From assembly GCA_017849585.1 (NCBI GenBank), contig JAFIGT010000039.1, positions 1-64,000 of the forward strand: DNA of 64,000 nt. Reading direction: 5' to 3'. This DNA is from Verrucomicrobium sp. GTDB taxonomy: Bacteria > Verrucomicrobiota > Verrucomicrobiia > Methylacidiphilales > UBA1321. The translations under genes were made by a program, and so were the position numbers. The notes beneath the pieces were generated by a model. That model had not been told where the DNA came from, made no database searches, and saw nothing but the letters and a program-made list of their open reading frames with translations. Shown piece after piece: positions 16,357-24,195 of the stretch (position 1 is its first letter; the number at the start of each line of letters is the position of its first letter).

Positions 16357-17767
16357 AGGCTTGGTAGCCGAAGTAGCGGCGATCCTTGATGATCTGGCCG
16401 ACTTCGGGCGGGACCATGGTTATCCAGTCGTCTTCGCCGTTGCGGATTTTGGCTAGGACGTTGCGGGAGAAGATGTGGCCGTAGGCGGGGTTGGCGCCGG
16501 TGATGGGCATGACGCTGCCGTTCTCGCGCAGGTGGGTGAAGAGGTGGCAGAGGTGTTTGGGCACGTCCATGTCCGTGAGGGTGGTGGTGGTGCCGAGGGA
16601 GGGATCGCGGAAGGGGTAGACGTAGAGTTTCAGCTCGTTTTTGAAGAGGCGTCCGAAGGATTCGAGAATGCCGCCTTCGAGGGTGTGGTAGTACTTTTCG
16701 TCGAGAATTTCCCGCAGGTTCGGGATGCCGACGACGATGCTGATGTGGTTTTTCGTGTAGCGCCAGAGGTAGGCGGCGAGGCGGTAGTACTCCGCGTAGT
16801 TGGAGATGAGCACGGCCTTGCCGACGGCACCGATCAAGTCGGCGCGGGCGAGGAAATCGCGGTGGTCAATCTCGCCGGTGGCGAGCAGGTTGCGCATGGT
16901 GATTTCCATTACCTCCACGGTGTCGGTGTCGGGAGGGTTGCCGGGGGCACTTTCCTTGCGGGCGGTTTCGAGCATGTCGAGATTGACGTAGGTGACGGGG
17001 CGGAAGCTGCCGCGCTCGATGACGATGTTTTTCTTGTGGAAATATTCGGAGGGCTGGATGACTTCGCCGCTGGGGGCGAGTAGGGCGGCGTCGGTGAGGC
17101 CTTCCTGTACGAGGTTGAGGGCCATCAGGCGGTTGTCCACGTTGCCGAAGTAGGGGCCGTAGAACTTGATCATGTCTACTTCGATGCGGGAGCTGGAGAG
17201 GCCGTCGAGCAGCGCGGTGATGAAGAGGTCGGGTTCGCTGTGGAGGTAGAAGGCGCTGTGGATGAGGTTTACGCCGATGATGCCGAGCGCTTCCTGCTGC
17301 TGGACGTTCTCCTTGTCGAGCATGTTGACGTGGATGACGACGTAGTTCGGTTCGGCGTTGGGCTGGATCTGGAACTTGATGCCGAGCCAGCCGTGACATT
17401 CATTCGTGCCGAGGTAATTGCGGGCGGAGACGGTGTTGGCGAAGACGAAGAAGGCGGACTTCGATCCGCGCTTTTCGTTGAGCCGTTCCATGATGAGCTG
17501 GTACTCGTACTCCAGCATGTGATGGAGGCGGTCCATCGAGACGTAGCGTTCGCCTTTGCCGTAAATGGCGTCGCTGAATTGCATGTCGTAAGCGGACATG
17601 CTTTTCGCCACGGTGCCGGCCGCGCCGCCGACGCGGAAGAACCAGCGGGCGACTTCCTGCCCGGCGCCGATTTCGGCAAAGGTGCCGTAGAAACGGGAGT
17701 CGAGATTGATCTGTTTGGCTTTCTCTTCGGTGGCCGTGATGCGAGCGCTCATACGTATGGTTTCCAA
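16355..17767 (-). CDS. Large conserved cytoplasmic protein, function unknown
   Basis: The 470-residue protein has no signal peptide or membrane helix. It carries long, strongly patterned stretches (INLDSRFYGTFAEIGAGQEV, RVGGAAGTVAKSMSAYDM, GTNECHGWLGIKFQ, ERGSFRPVTYVNLDML, LEGGILESFGRLFKNELKLY), which look like a widespread conserved family I know only as uncharacterised. No catalytic signature can be named with confidence. It is transcribed alone; a start at the later ATG (codon 6) is also possible. Confidence 0.65.
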   Translation of the reverse strand: METIRMSARITATEEKAKQINLDSRFYGTFAEIGAGQEVARWFFRVGGAAGTVAKSMSAYDMQFSDAIYGKGERYVSMDRLHHMLEYEYQLIMERLNEKRGSKSAFFVFANTVSARNYLGTNECHGWLGIKFQIQPNAEPNYVVIHVNMLDKENVQQQEALGIIGVNLIHSAFYLHSEPDLFITALLDGLSSSRIEVDMIKFYGPYFGNVDNRLMALNLVQEGLTDAALLAPSGEVIQPSEYFHKKNIVIERGSFRPVTYVNLDMLETARKESAPGNPPDTDTVEVMEITMRNLLATGEIDHRDFLARADLIGAVGKAVLISNYAEYYRLAAYLWRYTKNHISIVVGIPNLREILDEKYYHTLEGGILESFGRLFKNELKLYVYPFRDPSLGTTTTLTDMDVPKHLCHLFTHLRENGSVMPITGANPAYGHIFSRNVLAKIRNGEDDWITMVPPEVGQIIKDRRYFGYQA

Positions 17768-17979
17768 TGGTTACCTTAATCAGATGGATCGAGTTGTGAC
17801 CAGTCTGGAATTGCCTCGATTCGTTCTATTAGATTCGATGCCCGATTTTGCGCAAGCGGCGCCCCCTGATCTAATACGTTCCCCCCGGTAAAGGTCTTCC
17901 CCGCTATTTCGACATTCTGGGGGCAAAACTTGAGTGCCGCGATGATAAAAAAAATAGCGTCGACGATGCGCTACAAGAA

Positions 17980-18522
17980 TCAACCGACCCTGTTGGCGTT
18001 GCCGGGAGATTGGGGTGGTGTCGCCGTTTCCGGTGGTATTTCAAATTGTTGGCGCAAGCTCTCGAAACGTTTCTCTTCCAGCCCAAGCCGGGCGGAGCGC
18101 AGTTCGTTCTGGCGCTGTTTGATGATGGCCTGGCAGTAGCGGAGGAGATCGTTGGGAGAAAGTCGATTGGCACTGTACGCGCGCATGAACTCCATGCCGA
18201 GGGCCAGTTGCATCGCTTCGGTGAAGTTGATCGGGTGCCGGGCGGCGTGGCTGGTCATGGTCTGGTAGAAGTCGGAGACCTCGTGGAAATCGACGGCGAG
18301 ATCGCGCTTGCGCTCGCGCGCGTAGAATTTGCCCACCGTGGCAAAGTGGACGCGCTTGCCAAAGTGATGATGGATCTTGGCCGCCACGTCGCGCAAAGGA
18401 TCGCCATCGGCAAGCCATTGGAGGATCTGTTTGCGTTCTTCGAGAGGCCAGTGATCGATACGGGCATCGCCACGTAATTTGCGGGTGCCGATGCCGAGTT
18501 CAGAATGAATTTCATTTTTCAT
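17980..18522 (-). CDS. Phage Mu gp27-like (DUF3486-type) DNA-binding protein
   Basis: The 180-residue protein starts with a helix-turn-helix-like block (DHWPLEERKQILQWLADG, then PLRDVAAKIHHHFGKRVHFA) followed by long charged helices, an order like Mu gp27/DUF3486 and small-terminase-like proteins. The assignment is from layout and residue pattern only. No other phage genes surround it, so it is either a relic or a domesticated regulator. The neighbouring DUF2971 gene and short palindromes suggest a small acquired islet. Confidence 0.45.
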   Translation of the reverse strand: MKNEIHSELGIGTRKLRGDARIDHWPLEERKQILQWLADGDPLRDVAAKIHHHFGKRVHFATVGKFYARERKRDLAVDFHEVSDFYQTMTSHAARHPINFTEAMQLALGMEFMRAYSANRLSPNDLLRYCQAIIKQRQNELRSARLGLEEKRFESLRQQFEIPPETATPPQSPGNANRVG

Positions 18523-18642
18523 GCCCCCGATTCTGACAGGTTTTTCGCGGGAGCGTTTGCCTTAGGTTGGCTACGTTGGCTGCGTGTGCGACATTTTTTG
18601 CGGGGAGGGGGCGAAAGTTCTAGGTGCTGGATCGGTCCGATC

Positions 18643-18657
18643 AAACCCGGAGGGTTT
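18643..18657. terminator. Short hairpin downstream of the DUF2971 gene
   Basis: AAACCC (18643-18648) and GGGTTT (18652-18657) pair around GGA, about 20 bases beyond the 3' end of the DUF2971 gene. It has the same size and style as the hairpin at 16342-16356 and may be a weak terminator. Confidence 0.35.
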
Positions 18658-18677
18658 AGGGGAAGGATGTGGCTCGA

Positions 18678-19427
18678 CTAAATTGGAATCTCTTCGTATT
18701 CCAGCGCGTAATGAGTGGGATGAAATTTGGCCTGACGTACTTTAAATAGGGGCCATGAGGCATATCGATCTCGATTATCCGCAATGCCTTTACGGATTTT
18801 TTGTTTGTCTTCCTCCCCACAGGCTACTCCAAAATCTACTGCAAATATAGCTCCCTCCTTCAACTTCATAAAGGCATGAGGCTGATTGGAAACCGTTTTC
18901 CACAAGATCTTGTTTTGCAGGATACGCCATTCGCGTTCATATCGCCATGTCGCGCATTTCCTTGCCATTGTGGGCTTAAGATAATTGAGTTTATCGTCGG
19001 CCGACATCGCTTTTAACTCGTCAGGCTTTCTAAGCTCTAATACGGGGACTTCCTCTACATCATAATCAACTGGAAATGAAAGAAACTCGTCATAATCTTT
19101 GTCGAGAGCAAATCCTATACGTACCCCTTTATGATGGTCAGCATAATGCGACCACAGAAGAATTTCACTTCTGGTGTCTTCCACTGTGCGTTTCGGATAA
19201 TCAATTCCTGCGAGTGAGAAGCAGGCTAAACCTGCAACATTATCCCATGCTTTCAAATATTTTTGATGTTCTACATAGCCTGCGCGATCTTGCTCCTGAA
19301 ATCTAAAACTGAATTCAAATGGATCATTTAACTCGCTGGGTTTGGAGAGTTTTAATTTCATGCTCTGCAATGTACAAAGAGCGTCCTTTGCTTTGAAGTA
19401 TCGAAAGGCTTTTTGCAACTCTGCCAT
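18678..19427 (-). CDS. DUF2971 family protein
   Basis: The 249-residue protein carries the hallmark of DUF2971: the early KLSKPSELNDPFEF block and the central LWSHYADHHKGVRIGFA motif, then a conserved RKCATWRYEREWR segment. The biochemical function of the family is unknown; members are scattered in accessory regions of bacterial genomes. The gene is A+T-rich compared with the flanking genes, consistent with recent acquisition. No partner gene is evident. Confidence 0.85.
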   Translation of the reverse strand: MAELQKAFRYFKAKDALCTLQSMKLKLSKPSELNDPFEFSFRFQEQDRAGYVEHQKYLKAWDNVAGLACFSLAGIDYPKRTVEDTRSEILLWSHYADHHKGVRIGFALDKDYDEFLSFPVDYDVEEVPVLELRKPDELKAMSADDKLNYLKPTMARKCATWRYEREWRILQNKILWKTVSNQPHAFMKLKEGAIFAVDFGVACGEEDKQKIRKGIADNRDRYASWPLFKVRQAKFHPTHYALEYEEIPI

Positions 19428-19459
19428 AGTATTAGTGTCCGTTCATAGTGCGCACCCCG

Positions 19460-19489
19460 GCGCTATGCGCTACCCCTCTTGATAGAGGG
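19460..19489. repeat. Pair of small palindromes
   Basis: GCGC-TAT-GCGC (19460-19470) and CCCTCT-TGAT-AGAGGG (19474-19489) lie back to back upstream of the DUF2971 gene. They look like part of a dispersed palindromic repeat; copy number elsewhere cannot be judged from this window. Confidence 0.35.
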
Positions 19490-19521
19490 AATTCATACTC
19501 TCGGAACTTACAGTAGCCGAA

Positions 19522-19545
19522 ACCTCCGCTGGTGAGAGCGGAGGT
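19522..19545 (-). terminator. Terminator-like hairpin after the cyclophilin gene
   Basis: ACCTCCGCT (19522-19530) and AGCGGAGGT (19537-19545) form a perfect 9-bp stem with a 6-base loop about 17 bases past the 3' end of the cyclophilin gene, followed on the minus strand by TTTC. Confidence 0.6.
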
Positions 19546-19562
19546 CTCATAGGCGTGGCGGC

Positions 19563-20141
19563 CTATTTTTTGGGGGCAGGTTCCGCTGGCTTCACGTCGG
19601 CGGCGACTTGCATCTTCACGATTTTGTCGGGGTCGGTGACGGCGCCGTTGTTGGCTTGGGTGCCGGCCTTGATCTTGTCGACGAATTCCATGCCGCTGGT
19701 GACTTCGCCCCAGACGGTGTATTGGCCGTTGAGGAAGGGGGCGGGGGCGAAGCAGATGAAGAATTGGCTGTCGCCGCTATTGGGGTCGGAGGCGCGGGCC
19801 ATGCCGAGGGTGCCGCGGACGAAGGGGGTGTTGGTGAATTCTCCGGCGAGCTTTTGGCCGGAGCCGCCCATGCCGGTACCTTGGGGGTCGCCGGTCTGGG
19901 CCATGAAGCCGGGGATGACGCGGTGGAAGACGAGTCCGTCGTAGAATTTCTTGCGGACGAGTTCCTTGATGCGGGCGACGTGCTTGGGGGCGAGGTCGGG
20001 GCGGAGCTTGATGACGACGCGGCCGGTGGCGAGGTCCAGATAGAGGGTGTTTTCGAGGTCGTCCGCGGCGTAGGTGGTGGTGGTTCCGAGGGTGAGGGTG
20101 GCGAGGAGGGCCAGACAGAGGGCACGTAAGGTGGTCATCAT
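19563..20141 (-). CDS. Exported cyclophilin-type peptidyl-prolyl isomerase
   Basis: The 192-residue protein has a signal peptide (about 1-25, ending in TYAA) and a compact cyclophilin domain with the active-site FHRVIPGFMAQTGDP, the MARASDPNSGDSQFFICF segment and FLNGQYTVWGEV. It would catalyse proline cis-trans isomerisation during folding of exported proteins in the periplasm. The C-terminus is a short Pro/Lys tail. Length matches the bacterial short form. It is transcribed alone. Confidence 0.92.
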   Translation of the reverse strand: MMTTLRALCLALLATLTLGTTTTYAADDLENTLYLDLATGRVVIKLRPDLAPKHVARIKELVRKKFYDGLVFHRVIPGFMAQTGDPQGTGMGGSGQKLAGEFTNTPFVRGTLGMARASDPNSGDSQFFICFAPAPFLNGQYTVWGEVTSGMEFVDKIKAGTQANNGAVTDPDKIVKMQVAADVKPAEPAPKK

Positions 20142-20672
20142 GGGGCCAGAATGGCGGGCCGTTGGGAAAACTCAAATCACAAAAATTTTAGGCCCTTTTT
20201 TGGGTGTGTTGTACTCATCAGTAGTGGTGGCATCCAGCCCGCTCCCGAGCCTCTTTTCTCCTCTCCATTTGAGTAGATTATTTACTGTGACAACGCGGTA
20301 ACGCTAATACCCGATTACTTCAATCGTCTAATGGAATTCGAGGCGATTTTTTCGCAAAATTTGACACCCTCGCTCTTGCCACTCTTTCGCTAACTCCATG
20401 ATTATCAATAATCAAGGTCTCACATACTACCTATTGTGGTGTTTGCCTCTCCTAAGGGCCCATCCAATGTATAGGGAAAAATTTAACAATTCGGTAAACA
20501 TTCGTAATTTCAAGGAGTTGCGTCGAATAAGACGATTTCGCGAATTTTTGTTTGACCACACTAGGGGTAGTAGTATGATCGCCACTCGCTACTCAATATG
20601 GAGTAGGCCAAGTCCGGTACAATCGACCAAAACCAATCCCCCGCAGTTCAAGTGAAGGAGAACGCCCGCATC
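20142..20672. other. Long A+T-rich leader between divergent cyclophilin and nrdJ
   Basis: This stretch of about 530 bases is markedly A+T-rich beside its G+C-rich neighbours. It contains a distant imperfect inverted pair (20423-20439 against 20556-20577, both ending in CATACTAC on their own strand) and a perfect small hairpin CTACTC-AATATG-GAGTAG (20589-20606). I looked for a cobalamin riboswitch and for NrdR boxes because the next gene is a B12-dependent enzyme, and found no convincing match. A small reading frame at 20398-20655 has no support as a gene. Confidence 0.4.
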
Positions 20673-23600
20673 ATGAAAAACGCCCCCACGAATGGCCTCC
20701 GCGCCAAATTCACCGCTCCTGATTCCAGTACCACCGCCACGCTGAGCCGTAGTAGCCGTCGTGCGAATGGGAAGTCGTCGAAAAAGGGCGGGATGGAGTT
20801 TGCGCGGTTCTTTAGCAAGGATGGCCATCCGTTCGATGAGATCGAGTGGGAGAAGCGTACGGCGGAAATCACCGATGACGGCGGCAAGGTGATCTTCAAG
20901 CAGGAGAACGTGGAGGTTCCGAAGAGCTGGAGTGTGCTGGCGACGAAGATTGCGGTTTCGAAGTATTTCTATGGCGACATCGCCAACGGGACGGACCCGT
21001 CGAAGGGCGGTCGCGAGACGAGCGTGCGGCAGTTGGTGCATCGCGTGACGCGGACGATCACGGATTGCGGTATCGCGGACGGTTATTTCAAGTCGAAGGC
21101 GGATGCGGAGAATTTCTACAGCGACCTGACGTGGCTGTGCGTGAATCAACACGGCGCGTTCAACTCGCCGGTCTGGTTCAACGTGGGCTTGCATCACCAG
21201 TACGGCGTGGGCCGGGACAGCGGGCAGGGCAACTATTTCTACAATCGCGAGACGGGCAAGGCCGAGCGCGCGAAGACGCAGTACGAGTATCCCCAGGGCA
21301 GCGCGTGCTTCATCCAGTCGGTGGAGGATAACATGGAGAGCATCATGAATCTCGCGATGAGCGAGGCGATGCTGTTCAAGTTCGGGTCCGGGACGGGCTC
21401 GGATCTTTCCACGATCCGTTCGACGCGCGAGAAGATGAGCGGCGGCGGACGCCCGAGCGGTCCGATGTCGTTCCTGAAGGTGTATGACCAAATCGCGAAC
21501 GTGGTGAAGTCCGGCGGCAAGACGCGTCGCGCGGCGAAGATGAACACGCTCAAGGATTGGCATCCCGACATCGAGGAATTCGTCACGGCCAAGCAGAAGG
21601 AAGAACGCAAGGCGTGGGCGCTGATCGAGCAGGGTTACGAGGGCAATTACAACGGCGAAGCGTACGGCTCGATCATGTACCAGAATGAGAATCTCTCGGT
21701 GCGTGCGTCGGATGAATTCCTGCAGGCCGCCATCGAAGGCCGCGATTTCTGGACGCAGACGGTTCGCGAGCGCAAGCAGTGCGAGAAGAAGAACGCGAAG
21801 GAACTGCTGCGCAAGATCGCGGAAGGCACGCACATTTGCGGCGACCCCGGTTTGCAGTTCGACGACACGATTCACCGCTGGCACACGTGCAAGGCGACGG
21901 ATCGTCAGCACTCGACGAATCCGTGCTCGGAATATCTCTTCCTCAATGACACGGCGTGCAATCTGGCCTCGTTGAACTTGATCAAGTTCAAGAAGGCGGA
22001 CGGCTCGTTCGATGTGGAGAAGTTCAAGAAGGCCGTGCGCATCTTTATCACGGCGCAGGAAATCATCGTGGACAACGCGAGCTATCCGATCGATCGCATC
22101 GCGGTGAACAGCCACTACTTCCGCACGCTGGGTCTTGGCTACGCGAATCTCGGTTCGCTGCTGATGAGCTACGGCCTGGGTTATGACAGCGACGAAGGCC
22201 GCGGCCTCGCGGGTGCCATCACCGCCATCATGACCGGTCACGCCTACGAAGTGAGCACGGAAATGGCCGAAGTGGTCGGACCGTTCCCCGGTTACTACGA
22301 CGCGTCGCAGTATTTCGGCAGCCGCACCGAGCCGAGCGGCGACACGAGCAATGAAAGCTCGATGCTTGGCGTCATTCAGGATCACCTCGCCCACGTGGAC
22401 AAGATCGACAAGACTTGCCCCGCGAATCTGCGCGAGGCGGCCCGCGAAGTCTGGCAGCGCGCGCTCGTCCGCGGTCGCGAACATGGTTTCCGCAATGCGC
22501 AGGTGACCGTTCTTGCGCCGACCGGCACGATTGGCTTCCTGATGGATTGCGATACGACCGGCATCGAGCCCGACATCGCGTTGGTGAAGTACAAGCTTCT
22601 CGCTGGTGGCGGCATGCTGAAGATCGTCAACCAGACGGTGCCCTCCGCCCTGCGCTCGCTGAAGTACTCCGAGGCGCAGATCAAGGAGATCATCGATTTC
22701 ATCGACAAGAACGACACGATCGAGGGCGCGCCGCACCTTAAGGCGGAGCATCTCTCGGTGTTCGACTGCGCGTTCAAGCCGGCCAACGGCACGCGTTCGC
22801 TCGGTTACCGCGCTCACATCAAGATGATGGCGGCGGCGCAACCGTTCCTGTCGGGCGCGATTTCCAAGACGGTCAATCTGCCCAACGACGCGACGGTCGA
22901 AGACATCATCAACACCTACATCGAGGGCTGGCGCCTTGGCTTGAAGGCGATCGCGATCTATCGCGACGGTTCCAAGCGTTCCGCACCGCTCAATACGAAG
23001 AAGACGAAGGATATGGGCGGCAAGGAAGAAGCTGCCGCGCCTGCCGAAGCCGATGCGGCCACGGCCAACGTCATCCAGCCGATGGCGAAGCCGATCCGCA
23101 AGCGGATGAGCGATACGCGCATCTCGATCACGCACAAATTCGACATCGCGGGCCACGAGGGTTACCTCACGGTCGGTTTGTTCGAGGACAAGCACCCGGG
23201 CGAGCTGTTCATCACGATGGCGAAGGAAGGCAGCACGATCGGCGGTTTGATGGATACCATCGGAACGCTCGTCTCGCTCTCGCTGCAGTACGGCGTGCCG
23301 CTGGAGGCGATGGTCAAGAAGTTCGCGCACGCGCGCTTCGAACCGAGCGGCTTCACGAGCAATCCGGAAATCCGCATTGCGAAGTCGATCCCGGATTACA
23401 TCTTCCGCTGGCTCGGCAACCAGTTCATCACCGGCTACCGCGAAGCGAATTCGCCGCACACCGGCCAGCAGGAACTTCCTCTGAAGGAAATCCTGGAGGA
23501 TGAACAAAAAAAAACGAATAAACCGGTGACGGAACTCGAGGTCGCGGACGACTCCCCCACCGCCCGGACGCATTCGCGCGCCGAGCAGTTGATGGATGTC

Positions 23601-23750
23601 GACGGCCACGACGCAAGTGAGGCATCGAACGAACTCACGGTCCGTTTCCGCGATGGTCTGACCTGCCCCGAGTGCGGTAGCAGCAAGATCAAGCATACTG
23701 GCACTTGCGCCACGTGCTTGAATTGCGGCTCGAGCCTGGGCTGCTCTTGA
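20673..23750 (+). CDS. nrdJ: Vitamin B12-dependent (class II) ribonucleoside-diphosphate reductase
   Basis: NrdJ makes deoxyribonucleotides with adenosylcobalamin as radical source, so it works with or without oxygen. The roughly 1025-residue protein has the N-terminal FNSPVWFNVG, the cysteine segment QGSACFIQSVEDNMESI, the catalytic NPCSEYLFLNDTACNLASL, and APTGTIGFLMDCDTTGIEPD. A later domain (about 790-930) ends in a zinc-ribbon-like tail CPECG...CATCLNCG. ATG 20673 follows AAGGAG at 20655-20660; an upstream GTG (20652) is less likely. It is the only ribonucleotide reductase seen in the window. Three hairpins follow its stop. Confidence 0.95.
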   Translation: MKNAPTNGLRAKFTAPDSSTTATLSRSSRRANGKSSKKGGMEFARFFSKDGHPFDEIEWEKRTAEITDDGGKVIFKQENVEVPKSWSVLATKIAVSKYFYGDIANGTDPSKGGRETSVRQLVHRVTRTITDCGIADGYFKSKADAENFYSDLTWLCVNQHGAFNSPVWFNVGLHHQYGVGRDSGQGNYFYNRETGKAERAKTQYEYPQGSACFIQSVEDNMESIMNLAMSEAMLFKFGSGTGSDLSTIRSTREKMSGGGRPSGPMSFLKVYDQIANVVKSGGKTRRAAKMNTLKDWHPDIEEFVTAKQKEERKAWALIEQGYEGNYNGEAYGSIMYQNENLSVRASDEFLQAAIEGRDFWTQTVRERKQCEKKNAKELLRKIAEGTHICGDPGLQFDDTIHRWHTCKATDRQHSTNPCSEYLFLNDTACNLASLNLIKFKKADGSFDVEKFKKAVRIFITAQEIIVDNASYPIDRIAVNSHYFRTLGLGYANLGSLLMSYGLGYDSDEGRGLAGAITAIMTGHAYEVSTEMAEVVGPFPGYYDASQYFGSRTEPSGDTSNESSMLGVIQDHLAHVDKIDKTCPANLREAAREVWQRALVRGREHGFRNAQVTVLAPTGTIGFLMDCDTTGIEPDIALVKYKLLAGGGMLKIVNQTVPSALRSLKYSEAQIKEIIDFIDKNDTIEGAPHLKAEHLSVFDCAFKPANGTRSLGYRAHIKMMAAAQPFLSGAISKTVNLPNDATVEDIINTYIEGWRLGLKAIAIYRDGSKRSAPLNTKKTKDMGGKEEAAAPAEADAATANVIQPMAKPIRKRMSDTRISITHKFDIAGHEGYLTVGLFEDKHPGELFITMAKEGSTIGGLMDTIGTLVSLSLQYGVPLEAMVKKFAHARFEPSGFTSNPEIRIAKSIPDYIFRWLGNQFITGYREANSPHTGQQELPLKEILEDEQKKTNKPVTELEVADDSPTARTHSRAEQLMDVDGHDASEASNELTVRFRDGLTCPECGSSKIKHTGTCATCLNCGSSLGCS

Positions 23751-23754
23751 AATA

Positions 23755-23861
23755 GTGGGGGCGCTGCCCCCACACCCCACTCAAGGGGCTGAGCCCCTTG
23801 AGAATCCTCTTTTTTGGCGGATGACTTTTTGCGCGGACGCAAAAGAAGTCATCCGCCAAAA
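23755..23861. repeat. Array of three hairpins after nrdJ
   Basis: Three near-perfect palindromes follow one another. GTGGGGGC-gct-GCCCCCAC is at 23755-23773. CTCAAGGGGC-tga-GCCCCTTGAG is at 23780-23802. A long one pairs 23812-23827 (TTTTGGCGGATGACTT) with 23846-23861 and has an inner TTTGCG/CGCAAA stem. The first two look like a dispersed intergenic palindromic repeat, because the second has a degenerate copy at the end of rarA (25543-25565). The third can serve as the nrdJ terminator. Confidence 0.7.
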
Positions 23862-23970
23862 TGAGTTTTACTCAAAGCCTGCATTCCTTAAGCAGGTGTG
23901 AGGCTTAGTATCCCCTGCCCCATAAATCCGGCTTGCGCCGGAGGGGTTCCGGATCGAAACTGGTTGTCTT

Positions 23971-24195
23971 GTGAAAACGCGCCGCCGCCGCTCCTCCCGT
24001 TCCAATCCCGCCGTCCATTTTTCCTATGGGGACCCGCGTGATGGCGATAGCCTGCCGGGGCGGCGAAGGATCAGCCTCTGGCAAGCGTTTGTTTTTGTGT
24101 TGGTCCTGACTGGATTGATCGGGCTGACCGTACTGGTGTTTACCAATCAGCCGACGGAAAAAGAAATCAAGAGGGCGTTCGATGCCGGACCCTAA
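23971..24195 (+). CDS. Small single-pass membrane protein upstream of rarA
   Basis: This 74-residue product starts with GTG, has a very basic N-terminus (MKTRRRRSSRSNP), one membrane helix (about 38-58) and an acidic/basic tail EKEIKRAFDAG. It overlaps the rarA start by 14 bases, so the two are probably translationally coupled. No family is recognised and the ribosome-binding site is weak. Confidence 0.5.
   Translation: MKTRRRRSSRSNPAVHFSYGDPRDGDSLPGRRRISLWQAFVFVLVLTGLIGLTVLVFTNQPTEKEIKRAFDAGP

Noticed and set aside
17980-19427. Prophage
   Set aside because: Only one gene has a phage-like layout; there is no integrase, capsid, terminase large subunit or attachment-site pair nearby.
20398-20655. 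Possible 85-residue gene in the nrdJ leader
   Set aside because: There is no ribosome-binding site, no family pattern, and it overlaps the nrdJ translation start region.
20142-20672. Cobalamin riboswitch or NrdR boxes upstream of nrdJ
   Set aside because: I found no B12-box-like conserved core and no pair of NrdR-type palindromes; short matches were too imperfect.
20589-23780. Open reading frame of more than 1000 codons on the minus strand opposite nrdJ
   Set aside because: It mirrors the nrdJ codons, is dominated by Arg, Leu, Asp and His without any domain pattern, and nrdJ itself is certain. High G+C at third positions leaves the antisense frame open.
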